DNA of 64,000 nucleotides from Janibacter sp. CX7 (GTDB lineage Bacteria > Actinomycetota > Actinomycetes > Actinomycetales > Dermatophilaceae). Positions 17,434-25,529 of the stretch are shown piece after piece. How positions within the stretch are numbered: position 1 is the stretch's first letter; each line of letters begins with the position of its first letter. Both the position numbers and the translations under genes were made by a program. The notes beneath the pieces were generated by a model. It was not told where the DNA came from. It was given only the letters and a program-made list of their open reading frames with translations, and did not search any database. The DNA lies in the NCBI RefSeq assembly GCF_024362365.1, contig NZ_CP101464.1:186001-250000 (forward strand). The letters run 5' to 3'.

Positions 17434-18960
17434 TCAGCCCTGACGGGCGAGGTCGATGTCGCCGCGTCCGTCGGCGAGCTCGTGCTCCATCCGCTCGAAC
17501 TCCGCCTGGATCTCCGGGTCGGTCGACGGCTTGACCAGCGAGACGACGATTGCGACGAGCAGGTTGAGCGCGAAGCCCGGGACGATCTCGTACATCCGGT
17601 CGCTCAGGCTGTCGATGTTGCCCCAGACGAAGACGGTGACCGCGCCGACGACCATGCCGGCGAGGGCGCCGGTCGCGGTGAGGCGACGCCAGTAGAGCGC
17701 GAGCAGGACGATCGGGCCGAAGGCCGCACCGAAGCCGGCCCACGCGAAGGCGACGAGCTCGAGGATCGCCGAGCTCGGGTCGAGCGCGAGCACCAGACCG
17801 ACGAGCGCGACGACGAGGACGCCGACCCGCCCGTAGAGGAGCAGCGCCTTGTCCGACGCCTTGCGGCCGGTGAGGTTGACGAGGTCCTCCACGAGGGCGG
17901 AGGAGCACACGACGAGCTGGCTCGACATCGTCGACATGATCGCGGCGAGCACGGCCGCGAGGACGAAGCCCGCGACGAGCGGGTGGAAGAAGACCTGCGA
18001 CAGGAGCAGGAAGACGGTCTCGGGGTCGTCGATCTGCTTGGCCGGGTCGGGGCCGTTGAAGTAGGCGACGCCGATGAGCGCGGTCGTGATCGCGCCGAGG
18101 GCGGTGATGATCATCCACGTCGTGCTGACGATGCGGCCGTAGTGCGCGTCGGCGGAGGTGCGCAGGGCCATGAAGCGCACGATGATGTGCGGCTGGCCGA
18201 AGTAGCCCAGGCCCCACGCGGCCGTGGAGAAGATGCCCAGCGCGAGCAGGGCGGCGCCGTCGTCGCCGGCGAAGAGGTTGAAGGCGTCGGGGTTGACCGC
18301 CGTGACCCCGTCGACGATGTCGCCCGGCGAGCCCATCTTGAAGACGGCGACGATCGGCACCGCGACGAGCGCGGCGAACATCAGCAAGCCCTGGGCGACG
18401 TCGGTGAGCGTCGCGCCGAGGAAGCCGCCGAAGAGCGTGTAGAGGAGCGTGACCGCGGCGACGAGCAGCACGCCGTGCAGGTACTCCCAGCCGAAGGAGC
18501 TCTCGAAGAACTTGCCGGCGGCGACCATGCCGGAGGAGACGTAGAAGGTGAAGAAGGCGAGGATGACCAGCGCGGCGACGATGCGCACCAGGTTGGTCCG
18601 GTCACGCAGCCGGCGCCCGAAGAAGCTCGGGATGGTGATCGAGTCGCCCGCGATCTCGGTGTAGGCGCGCAGGCGGGGCGCGACGAACTTCCAGTTGAGC
18701 CAGGCGCCGACCGTCAGGCCGATGGCGATCCACGACTCGATGAGGCCGGAGGCGTAGATGGCGCCGGGCAGGCCCATGAGCAGCCAGCCGGACATGTCGG
18801 CGGCGTTGGCGGACAGCGCCGCGACGGCCGGGTGCAGCCCGCGCTCGGCGAGCATGTAGCCGTCGATGTTGCGAGTGCGGGTGTAGGCGTAGTAGCCGAT
18901 CGCGAGCATCGCGGCGAAGTACACGCCGATGGCGATGAGCTGATAAGTCGTCTCCGACAC
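17434..18960 (-). CDS. putP: Sodium/proline symporter
   Basis: Sodium:solute symporter (SSS) family protein of 508 aa with about 13 transmembrane helices. PutP features include ANAADMSGWLLMGLPGAIY near residue 50, GYFGQPHIIVRFMALRTS, and VLAAIMSTMSSQLVVCSSAL, which forms part of the Na+ site. It should import proline coupled to Na+. GTG 18960 gives the family start SETTYQLIAIGVYF and is preceded by an AGAGAGGA ribosome binding site; the longer frame upstream is rejected. It is convergent with the RNA methyltransferase, 23 bp apart. Confidence 0.92.
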   Translation of the reverse strand: MSETTYQLIAIGVYFAAMLAIGYYAYTRTRNIDGYMLAERGLHPAVAALSANAADMSGWLLMGLPGAIYASGLIESWIAIGLTVGAWLNWKFVAPRLRAYTEIAGDSITIPSFFGRRLRDRTNLVRIVAALVILAFFTFYVSSGMVAAGKFFESSFGWEYLHGVLLVAAVTLLYTLFGGFLGATLTDVAQGLLMFAALVAVPIVAVFKMGSPGDIVDGVTAVNPDAFNLFAGDDGAALLALGIFSTAAWGLGYFGQPHIIVRFMALRTSADAHYGRIVSTTWMIITALGAITTALIGVAYFNGPDPAKQIDDPETVFLLLSQVFFHPLVAGFVLAAVLAAIMSTMSSQLVVCSSALVEDLVNLTGRKASDKALLLYGRVGVLVVALVGLVLALDPSSAILELVAFAWAGFGAAFGPIVLLALYWRRLTATGALAGMVVGAVTVFVWGNIDSLSDRMYEIVPGFALNLLVAIVVSLVKPSTDPEIQAEFERMEHELADGRGDIDLARQG

Positions 18961-19037
18961 GGGAGTCCTCTCTGGAAGGTGTGGCCGGGAGACAGTACAC
19001 CCGGACGTGGCCCGTATCACAGTGCGACCATGACCGC

Positions 19038-20234
19038 ATGACGTCTCCCTTCGCCCCCTCCACCCGGTCCGCGGTCGCCCCCTTCGAGGTCATGGACGTC
19101 CTCGCCACCGTCGCCCGGATGCGCGCGGAGGGTCGCGAGGTCATCTCGCTGTGCGCCGGCGAGCCGAGCCAGGGTGCGCCCGGTCCGGTCCACGAGGCCG
19201 CGGCGGCGATCCATGCCGAAGGGAGGTCCCTGGGCTACACGCCCGCGCTCGGCACCGCGGCGCTGCGGTCGGCCATCGCCGGCCACTACCGGCGGTGGTA
19301 CGACCTCGACGTCGACCCCACCGAGGTGGCGGTGACGACCGGCAGCTCCGGTGGCTTCGTCCTGTCCTTCCTCGCGGCCTTCGACCACGGCGACCGGGTC
19401 GCGCTGGCCCGGCCCGGCTACCCGGCCTACCGCAACATCCTCGCCGGGCTGGGCTGCGAGGTCGTCGACGTCGAGACCGGGCCGGCGGAGCGCTACCAGC
19501 CGACCGTCGCCCAGCTCGAGGCGGCGCACGCGCCGGCCCCGCTCGCCGGGCTCGTCCTCGCCTCGCCGGCCAACCCCACGGGAACGATGGTCGACCGCGG
19601 CGAGCTCACGGCGATCGCCGCCTGGTGCAGCGCGCACGGTGTGCGGCTGGTGAGCGACGAGATCTACCACGGCGTCACCTACGGCGACGGCCCCGATGCG
19701 AAGGGGGTCTGCGCCCGCGAGGTCGACGAGCACGCGATCGTCGTCTCCTCCTTCAGCAAGTACTGGGGCATGACCGGGTGGCGCCTCGGCTGGCTCCTCG
19801 TGCCGCAGGACCTGCGGGCCGCGGTCGACGCGCTCGCGGGCAACATCGCGCTGTGCCCGCCGGCCGCGGCGCAGGAGGCGGCGGTTGCGGCCTTCTCGGA
19901 GGAGTCCTACCGGCAGTGCGAGGTTGCGCTCGTCGACTTCGGCCGGGCCCGCGATGTGCTGCTCGATCGGGTGCCCGAGCTCGGGTGGGGCGCCGCGGCG
20001 CCCGCCGACGGGGCCTTCTACTACTGGGCCGACCTGGGGGAGCAGCTCGCGGGCTTCGCCGATGCGCGGGAGTACGCGTCGGCGCTGCTCGAGGCGACCG
20101 GTGTGGCCGTGACGCCGGGTGGTGACTTCGACCCGGTCGAGGGGTCGCACTGCGTGCGGCTGTCGCTCGCCGCGGGGCCGGAGGCCATCGCCGATGCGCT
20201 CGACCGGATCATCGCCTGGCAGGACGCGCGATGA
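19038..20234 (+). CDS. PLP-dependent class I/II aminotransferase (aspartate aminotransferase-like)
   Basis: Aminotransferase of 398 aa. Visible features are GEPSQGAPGPV (substrate pocket), the PLP-phosphate loop TGSSGGFVLSF, SPANPTGTMVDRGEL, DEIYHGVTYG, and the cofactor lysine in SSFSKYWGMTGWRLGW (near residue 240). The closing RLSLAA segment carries the substrate-carboxylate arginine. The amino acid specificity cannot be decided from sequence. ATG 19038 is in frame with the conserved start; GTGCGACCATGACC just upstream is another frame. It overlaps the acetyltransferase gene by 4 bp. Confidence 0.88.
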   Translation: MTSPFAPSTRSAVAPFEVMDVLATVARMRAEGREVISLCAGEPSQGAPGPVHEAAAAIHAEGRSLGYTPALGTAALRSAIAGHYRRWYDLDVDPTEVAVTTGSSGGFVLSFLAAFDHGDRVALARPGYPAYRNILAGLGCEVVDVETGPAERYQPTVAQLEAAHAPAPLAGLVLASPANPTGTMVDRGELTAIAAWCSAHGVRLVSDEIYHGVTYGDGPDAKGVCAREVDEHAIVVSSFSKYWGMTGWRLGWLLVPQDLRAAVDALAGNIALCPPAAAQEAAVAAFSEESYRQCEVALVDFGRARDVLLDRVPELGWGAAAPADGAFYYWADLGEQLAGFADAREYASALLEATGVAVTPGGDFDPVEGSHCVRLSLAAGPEAIADALDRIIAWQDAR

Positions 20235-21109
20235 CCCTCCTCGAGGTCTTCCACGAGCAGATCCGGCTCGCCGGGCGCGAGGACGAGCCCCGGCCCGGGA
20301 TGGTCGTCGACCGCGACGGGCCGGTGCGGCGCACCTGGATGGACGACCCGGCGGGCTTCGCCATGGTCGAGTGCCCGGCCGGTCTGGGGGAGGACCCCGA
20401 CCACTGGATCGACCGCCAGGTCGAGTTCTTCCGCGGGCGGGGGCAGGAGCTCGAGTGGAAGACCTATGACGACGACGAGCCCGCGGACCTGCTCGACCGC
20501 CTGCGGGACAGGGGCTTCGAGATCGGTGACGACGAGGCGCTCGTCCTGGGACGCGTCGCGGACCTCGTCCACCCCGCCTCGCCAACCCTGCAGGACCCTA
20601 AGGTCTTGCAGAGTTCCAGGCCCGCAACTTCGCAAGACCCCAGGGTCTTGCAGAGTTCTGGGCAGGGGCGCGGCGGGGCGAAGGGGGTCCACCTGCGGCG
20701 GGTGGAGGTGGACGACGATGCCGCCTTCGCCGGCATCGAGGCCCTCATGGAGGTCGTCTGGGGGCGGCGCGACGGGCACACCGCCCGGCTGCGCGAGGAG
20801 CTGCGGGCCGCGCCCGAGGGGCTCGACGTGCTCGTCGCCGAGCTGGACGGGCAGATCGTCTCCGCCGCCTGGGTGCGCTACTCGCCGGGCACCGACTTCT
20901 GCTCCTTCTGGGGCGGGTCGACCCATCCCGACGCCCGCGGTCGCGGGGTCTACCGCGCACTCGTCGCGGAGCGGGCCCGCCTGGCCGCGGCGCGGGGCTT
21001 CCCCTTCGTCCGGGTGGACTGCTCCCCGGAGTCGCTGCCGATCCTCACCCGGCTCGGGCTGCAGCGGGTCGCGACGACCGTGCCGGCCACGCTGCCCGTC
21101 GTGAGGTGA
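20231..21109 (+). CDS. GNAT family N-acetyltransferase carrying an in-frame palindromic repeat
   Basis: Protein of 292 aa. Residues about 150-285 form a GNAT fold with the acetyl-CoA signature HPDARGRGVYRALVAERARL and WGGSTH before it. The first 115 residues are a second, weaker GNAT-like or linker domain (DRLRDRGFEIGDDEALVLGR). Between them, residues about 119-143 are encoded by a 74-bp repeat made of two 32-bp palindromes, giving the duplicated peptide QDPKVLQSS and QDPRVLQSS. The insertion keeps the frame, so the protein may still work with a longer linker. It overlaps the aminotransferase gene (ATGA) and probably shares its transcript. Substrate unknown. Confidence 0.82.
   Translation: MTLLEVFHEQIRLAGREDEPRPGMVVDRDGPVRRTWMDDPAGFAMVECPAGLGEDPDHWIDRQVEFFRGRGQELEWKTYDDDEPADLLDRLRDRGFEIGDDEALVLGRVADLVHPASPTLQDPKVLQSSRPATSQDPRVLQSSGQGRGGAKGVHLRRVEVDDDAAFAGIEALMEVVWGRRDGHTARLREELRAAPEGLDVLVAELDGQIVSAAWVRYSPGTDFCSFWGGSTHPDARGRGVYRALVAERARLAAARGFPFVRVDCSPESLPILTRLGLQRVATTVPATLPVVR
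20584..20657. repeat. Paired 32-bp palindrome element, copy A (inside CDS)
   Basis: Two 32-bp imperfect palindromes at 20584-20615 and 20626-20657 separated by 10 bp. The half-site consensus from all copies is AACTCTGCAAAACCCT. Copies B and C in this window have the same 32-10-32 geometry. This copy sits within the acetyltransferase gene between two domains. Confidence 0.85.
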
Positions 21110-21111
21110 CC

Positions 21112-21210
21112 CGCGGGTACGACGACCACGTCTCACGCCGACATGCCCTGGGACCCCGGGATGACGGGTGTGGCCGGGCAGTCGCCCGGCGACTGATATC
21201 CGTACCCGCG
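21112..21210. other. Structured region before fba
   Basis: The 191-bp gap upstream of fba holds a perfect 10-bp inverted repeat, CGCGGGTACG (21112-21121) and CGTACCCGCG (21201-21210). It encloses a 7-bp perfect hairpin GCCGGGC, AGTC, GCCCGGC (21173-21190) and another GC hairpin around 21145-21160. It could be a leader RNA, the terminator of the acetyltransferase operon, or a double operator. GATATC at 21195 may be part of a promoter. The choice cannot be made from sequence alone. Confidence 0.4.
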
Positions 21211-21300
21211 CGTAACGTCCACGGTGCGTGGTCGGGCGCAGGACGATCTGCGAGGATCGGCGCCAAGACCACCGATCACCGCGCCAGGAGGCCTCACGCC

Positions 21301-22335
21301 ATGCCCATCGCCACTCCCGACGTCTATCGCGACATGCTCGACCGCGCGAAGGCCGGGTCCTTCGCCTACCCGGCGATCAACGTCACCTCCAGCCAGACGC
21401 TCAATGCTGCGATCCGCGGCTTCGCCGAGGCCGGCAGCGACGGCATCGTCCAGGTCTCGACCGGCGGCGGCGAGTACCTCTCCGGTCCGACGATCAAGGA
21501 CATGGTGACCGGCTCGCTCGCGCTGGCCGCCTACGCCGAGCAGGTCGCGAAGAACTACGACGTCAACATCGCGCTGCACACCGACCACTGCCCCAAGGAC
21601 AAGCTCGACGGCTTCGTCCGCCCGCTGCTCGCGGCGAGCAAGGAGCGCCGGGACGCCACCGGCCTGCCGATCTTCCAGTCGCACATGTGGGACGGCTCGG
21701 CCGTGCCGCTCGACGAGAACCTCACCATCGCGCAGGAGCTGCTCGAGCTGAGTGCGGCCGCCGACATCATCCTCGAGGTGGAGATCGGGGTCGTCGGTGG
21801 CGAGGAGGACGGTGTCGCCAACGAGATCAACGACCAGCTCTACACGACCCCCGAGGACGCGCTCGCGACCGTCGAGGCGCTCGGCCTCGGCGAGAAGGGC
21901 CGCTACATGACGGCCCTGACCTTCGGCAACGTCCACGGCGTCTACAAGCCGGGCAACGTCAAGCTGCGCCCCGAGATCCTCAAGCAGTGCCAGGACGCGA
22001 TCGTCGCGAAGTACGGCAAGGACCACGGTGAGCGCCCGCTCGACCTCGTCTTCCACGGCGGCTCGGGCTCGACCGCTCAGGAGATCAGCGACGCGGTCGA
22101 CTTCGGCGTCGTGAAGATGAACGTCGACACCGACACCCAGTACGCCTTCACCCGCCCGGTCGCCGGATTCATGCTCGAGAACTACTCCGGCGTGCTCAAG
22201 ATCGACGGCGAGGTCGGCAACAAGAAGCAGTACGACCCGCGTGCGTGGGGCAAGGAGGCGGAGGCCTCCATGGCCGCCCGCATCGTCGAGGCCTGCGAGA
22301 ACCTCCGCTCGGCCGGGACGTCGGTGAAGGCCTGA
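21301..22335 (+). CDS. fba: Class II fructose-bisphosphate aldolase
   Basis: Zn-dependent aldolase of 344 aa cleaving fructose-1,6-bisphosphate to dihydroxyacetone phosphate and glyceraldehyde-3-phosphate in glycolysis, and the reverse in gluconeogenesis. HTDHCPKDKLDGF holds the catalytic Asp and Zn ligand, ILEVEIGVVGGEEDG the Glu, TFGNVHGVYKPGNVKL a Zn histidine, and VFHGGSGST the phosphate loop. It matches the class IIA (E. coli/mycobacterial) type in length. AGGAGG lies 13 nt before ATG 21301. The following DUF3151 gene overlaps its stop (TGATG). Confidence 0.96.
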   Translation: MPIATPDVYRDMLDRAKAGSFAYPAINVTSSQTLNAAIRGFAEAGSDGIVQVSTGGGEYLSGPTIKDMVTGSLALAAYAEQVAKNYDVNIALHTDHCPKDKLDGFVRPLLAASKERRDATGLPIFQSHMWDGSAVPLDENLTIAQELLELSAAADIILEVEIGVVGGEEDGVANEINDQLYTTPEDALATVEALGLGEKGRYMTALTFGNVHGVYKPGNVKLRPEILKQCQDAIVAKYGKDHGERPLDLVFHGGSGSTAQEISDAVDFGVVKMNVDTDTQYAFTRPVAGFMLENYSGVLKIDGEVGNKKQYDPRAWGKEAEASMAARIVEACENLRSAGTSVKA

Positions 22336-22739
22336 TGGTGGACAACCTGCTCGGCATCCCCGAGACGAAGCTGCCCGAGGACCCGGCGACTGCGCGGATC
22401 GAGGCCGGTGAGGACGCCGCGAAGGTGGCGGCGGACCTCCCTTCGTCCTCCCTGCCGTGGGCGGTGCTCGCCGAGGCCGCCCTCGACGGCGGCCGCTCCA
22501 TCGAGGGCTACGCCTACGCCCGCACCGGCTACCACCGCGGGCTCGACGCGCTGCGCCGCTCCGGGTGGAAGGGTCAGGGGCCGGTGCCGTGGGCGCACGT
22601 GCCCAACCGTGGCTTCCTGCGGGCGCTCGCCGCGCTGTCGCAGGCCGCCGGCGAGATCGGCGAGAGCGACGAGGAGGCGCGCTGCCGCACCTTCCTCACC
22701 GACTCCTCGCTCGAGGCGGCGCGGGCGCTGCTCGGCTGA
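22335..22739 (+). CDS. DUF3151 family protein
   Basis: Small cytoplasmic protein of 134 aa. It begins NLLGIPETKLPEDPA and contains YAYARTGYHRGLDALRRSGW and VPWAHVPNRGFLRALAAL, which are characteristic of DUF3151, a helical family almost restricted to actinobacteria and frequently found next to fba or purA. The function is unknown. ATG 22335 overlaps the fba stop by TGATG, so the two are cotranslated, hinting at a link with central carbon metabolism. A strong hairpin follows. Confidence 0.88.
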   Translation: MVDNLLGIPETKLPEDPATARIEAGEDAAKVAADLPSSSLPWAVLAEAALDGGRSIEGYAYARTGYHRGLDALRRSGWKGQGPVPWAHVPNRGFLRALAALSQAAGEIGESDEEARCRTFLTDSSLEAARALLG

Positions 22740-22740
22740 G

Positions 22741-22782
22741 CTTCGGTCCCTGAGGAGGTCGCGCAGCGACCGTCTCGAAGGG
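22741..22782. repeat. REP-like dispersed repeat, copy 1
   Basis: Segment starting CTTCGGTCCCTGAGGAGG and ending CGACCGTCTCGAAGGG, with a small internal stem GGTCG/CGACC. Similar repeats (stem-loop flanked by TGAGGAGG and CGTCTCGAA) are familiar from many actinobacterial genomes, usually just after genes. A related, more diverged copy is at 45351-45402. Confidence 0.6.
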
Positions 22783-22790
22783 AACACCTG

Positions 22791-22823
22791 AAGGGCGTCA
22801 CGACCACTGGTCGTGACGCCCTT
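22791..22823 (+). terminator. Terminator hairpin after fba-DUF3151
   Basis: Perfect 16-bp arms AAGGGCGTCACGACCA and complement around one base, 51 nt after the DUF3151 stop. The right arm runs into CCCTTCGTCGTC. Strong stem without T-run. Confidence 0.75.
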
Positions 22824-23000
22824 CGTCGTCGGTCCGGTGTCCCTGCCCGGAAGTCTGCTGGTGCTGTGCGGCCCTGCCTCACCACAGCAAGGCGGGGAGC
22901 GCCGCTCGAAGTCCCCTGATCCCAACGCGGCGCCCCCGCAGGACTGATTGTGCCCCACGTTCACCCCGAAAAACGGCACGAGGAGGCCAGTGGCACTAAC

Positions 23001-23807
23001 ATGCCATTCATGTCCGGACATGACCCTGTCGACGACGAACCGCTGCGTCGGCTGGAGCAGTACCTCGCCTCCGACACCCTGCGCGTCGAGCGGGCCCGGG
23101 ACCAGCTCGCCGACATCGGCGACGCCCTGATGACGCTGCGCGCCCGGATGCACAACATCGACCTCGGTGACGACCCCGGCGTCCAGGTGCTCACGCAGGA
23201 GATGGCGGCCCCGATGATCGACCGGGTCGCCGGCCACGTCGACCGCACCGACAACGTCATCCTCTCGACCGACACCGGCGCCGGTCAGCAGGAGGCGAAC
23301 TCGCGCCACGAGCGCGACCGTGCCGTCGAGGGGCAGCGCCAGCGCGCCCTCGTGCACCCCGGGGTCCTCGAGACCGAGCTCGCCCGGGCCGAGCTCGCCG
23401 CCAAGCGCGGCTCCGGCCAGGAGCAGCGGGTCTCCGACCTCGTCGCGACGGAGTTCCTCGTCCTCGGCGACGAGGCCGTCGTGACGCTGGCCGAGTGGGG
23501 CGACCCGCACGCGCCCTACGTCTTCATCCGCAACCCCGCGCTCGTGCAGTGCTTCGCCGGCTGGTTCGAGCTCATGTGGGCGGTCTCCCCGGAGATCGAG
23601 GTGCCCGAAGGGAGCGCCGACGACGCCCTCATCCGCATGCTGGCCCTCGGGGCCAAGGACGAGATGATCGCGCGCACCCTGCACGTCGGGCTGCGGACCG
23701 TGCGCCGCCGGGTGGCCGCCCACATGGACCGCTACGGCGTGAGCACGCGCTTCCAGCTCGGGGTCGCGCTGGAGCGCGACGGTCGGCTCGGGGCGGCGCC
23801 TCGGTAG
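23001..23807 (+). CDS. Helix-turn-helix regulator (LuxR-like C-terminal domain)
   Basis: Protein of 268 aa with no membrane segment. The N-terminal 200 residues are charged and resemble a TrmB/PLD-like or uncharacterised sensor domain (LRVERARDQLADIGDAL, EFLVLGDEAVVTLAEWGD). The C-terminal 60 residues form an HTH of LuxR type, DDALIRMLALGAKDEMIART then VGLRTVRRRVAAHMDRYGV. The signal and targets are unknown; its position before purA may be coincidental. ATG 23001 and ATG 23010 are both possible. AGGAGG lies at 22980-22986, rather far upstream, and TAACAT abuts the first ATG, so the start is uncertain by three codons. Confidence 0.75.
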   Translation: MPFMSGHDPVDDEPLRRLEQYLASDTLRVERARDQLADIGDALMTLRARMHNIDLGDDPGVQVLTQEMAAPMIDRVAGHVDRTDNVILSTDTGAGQQEANSRHERDRAVEGQRQRALVHPGVLETELARAELAAKRGSGQEQRVSDLVATEFLVLGDEAVVTLAEWGDPHAPYVFIRNPALVQCFAGWFELMWAVSPEIEVPEGSADDALIRMLALGAKDEMIARTLHVGLRTVRRRVAAHMDRYGVSTRFQLGVALERDGRLGAAPR

Positions 23808-23821
23808 AGTGTGCTCGTCAG

Positions 23822-23846
23822 CAGCCGCGGGGCCGCCCCGCGGCTG
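23822..23846 (+). terminator. Hairpin between regulator gene and purA
   Basis: CAGCCGCGGGG, CCG loop, CCCCGCGGCTG: 11-bp perfect stem, 15 nt after the regulator stop and 49 nt before purA. A possible -10 box TAGAGT overlaps the regulator stop codon (23805-23810), so the hairpin would sit in the purA leader. It could end the upstream transcript or act in the leader. Confidence 0.55.
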
Positions 23847-23894
23847 ATGTGTTGTCGAGACCCGCTCCCGTCACGGGGTGGGCGAGGAGGACCG

Positions 23895-25184
23895 ATGCCG
23901 GCGATCGTGCTGATCGGGGCCCAGTGGGGCGACGAGGGCAAGGGCAAGGCGACTGACCTCATGGGCAACGACGTGGACTACGTCGTGAAGTTCAACGGGG
24001 GCAACAACGCGGGCCACACCGTCGTCATCGAGGGCGAGAAGTACGCCCTCCACCTGCTGCCCTCGGGCATCCTCACCCCGAGCGTCGTGCCGGTCATCGG
24101 CAACGGCGTCGTCATCGATCTCGAGGTCCTCTTCCAGGAGCTCGACGGGCTCGAGGCGCGCGGTGTCGACACCTCGAAGCTGCTCGTGAGCGCCAACGCG
24201 CACATCATCGCGCCCTACAACCGCACGCTCGACAAGGTCACCGAGCGCTTCCTCGGCAAGCGCAAGATCGGCACGACCGGTCGCGGCATCGGCCCGACCT
24301 ATGCCGACAAGATGAACCGCGTCGGCATCCGGGTGCAGGACATCTTCGACGAGGGGATCCTGCGGCAGAAGGTCGAGGCCGCGCTCGACGTCAAGAACCA
24401 GATCCTCGCGAAGATCTACAACACCCGCGCCTCCGACGCCGAGGCCGTCGTCGCCGAGCTGCTCTCCTACGCCGACCGGCTGCGCCCGATGGTCGCCGAC
24501 ACCAGCCTCGAGCTGGAGAAGGCGCTCGACGCCGGCAAGAACGTCCTGCTCGAGGCCGGCCAGGCGACCCTGCTCGACGTCGACCACGGCACCTACCCCT
24601 TCGTCACCTCGTCGTCGGCGACCGCCGGTGGCGCGTGCACCGGCTCGGGCATCCCGCCGACCCGCGTCGGCCGGGTCATCGCGATCCTCAAGGCCTACTC
24701 GACCCGCGTCGGCGAGGGGCCCTTCCCGACCGAGCTCTTCGACGACGACGGCGAGTTCCTGCGCAAGACCGGCCACGAGTACGGCACGACGACCGGCCGC
24801 CCGCGCCGCACCGGCTGGCTCGACGCCGTCGTCGGCCGCTACGCGACCCGGATCAACGGCGTCACCGACTTCGTCGTCACCAAGCTCGACGTGCTCACCG
24901 GGCTCGAGCGGGTGCCGATCTGCGTCGCCTACGAGATCGACGGCGAGCGGGTCGAGGAGATGCCGGTCAACCAGTCCGACGTCCACCACGCCACCCCGAT
25001 CTACGAGTACCTCGACGGCTGGTGGGAGGACATCACCCACTGCCGCACCTTCGAGGAGCTGCCGGCCAATGCCCAGGCCTACGTGCTGCGCGCCGAGGAG
25101 CTCATCGGCGCCCGAGTCTCGGCGATCGGTGTCGGGCCGGGCCGCGAGGAGATCATCCAGCGCCACCCCCTCCTCGACGCCTGA
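23895..25184 (+). CDS. purA: Adenylosuccinate synthetase
   Basis: GTP-dependent ligase of 429 aa joining IMP and aspartate, the first committed step to AMP. The P-loop-like [16 protein letters not shown] (residues 8-23) with catalytic Asp13 is present, as are [11 protein letters not shown] with the catalytic His, [15 protein letters not shown], the [16 protein letters not shown] loop, and [14 protein letters not shown]. Length is normal. GGAGG lies 6 nt before ATG 23895. The leader contains an 11-bp hairpin. Confidence 0.97.
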   Translation: MPAIVLIGAQWGDEGKGKATDLMGNDVDYVVKFNGGNNAGHTVVIEGEKYALHLLPSGILTPSVVPVIGNGVVIDLEVLFQELDGLEARGVDTSKLLVSANAHIIAPYNRTLDKVTERFLGKRKIGTTGRGIGPTYADKMNRVGIRVQDIFDEGILRQKVEAALDVKNQILAKIYNTRASDAEAVVAELLSYADRLRPMVADTSLELEKALDAGKNVLLEAGQATLLDVDHGTYPFVTSSSATAGGACTGSGIPPTRVGRVIAILKAYSTRVGEGPFPTELFDDDGEFLRKTGHEYGTTTGRPRRTGWLDAVVGRYATRINGVTDFVVTKLDVLTGLERVPICVAYEIDGERVEEMPVNQSDVHHATPIYEYLDGWWEDITHCRTFEELPANAQAYVLRAEELIGARVSAIGVGPGREEIIQRHPLLDA

Positions 25185-25279
25185 CCCGACGAAAAGGCGT
25201 TGCCTTCACCCCCTTCGTGCTGGAAGGTGGGCACACGGGGTCGCAGCCGCGGTCCCGGCCGCCGACGAAGGGAGGTCCC

Positions 25280-25459
25280 ATGAGCAACCACGAGAGCGCT
25301 CCTGAGGACGTGAAGGCGAAGTTCCGGGAAGCGCTGGAGAAGAAGCAGTCGCACGGCGGAGCGAATGTCTCGCCCGACGGCTCGCACGGCAAGGTCGAGG
25401 ACGCGCACCGCGCCGAGACCAGTGCGACCCAGCAGATGTTCCGCCGCAAGAGCGGCTGA
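25280..25459 (+). CDS. DUF5302 family small protein
   Basis: Hydrophilic 59-aa protein that reads APEDVKAKFREALEKK near its start and ends TSATQQMFRRKSG, the pattern of DUF5302, a short actinobacterial family of unknown function. It is rich in Lys, His and Ser and has no membrane segment. GGGAGG lies 7 nt before ATG 25280. It has its own gap upstream and a strong terminator downstream, so it is probably a single-gene unit. Confidence 0.85.
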   Translation: MSNHESAPEDVKAKFREALEKKQSHGGANVSPDGSHGKVEDAHRAETSATQQMFRRKSG

Positions 25460-25476
25460 CCACTCACTCCACACGG

Positions 25477-25509
25477 ACGGCCCCGGGGCACCTGCTGCCC
25501 CGGGGCCGT
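25477..25509. terminator. Bidirectional terminator between DUF5302 and helR
   Basis: ACGGCCCCGGGGCA, 5-nt loop, and its perfect 14-bp complement, between convergent genes. TTCCG follows on the + strand. Confidence 0.8.
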
Positions 25510-25529
25510 TCCGCGTGTGACGAAGGGGG

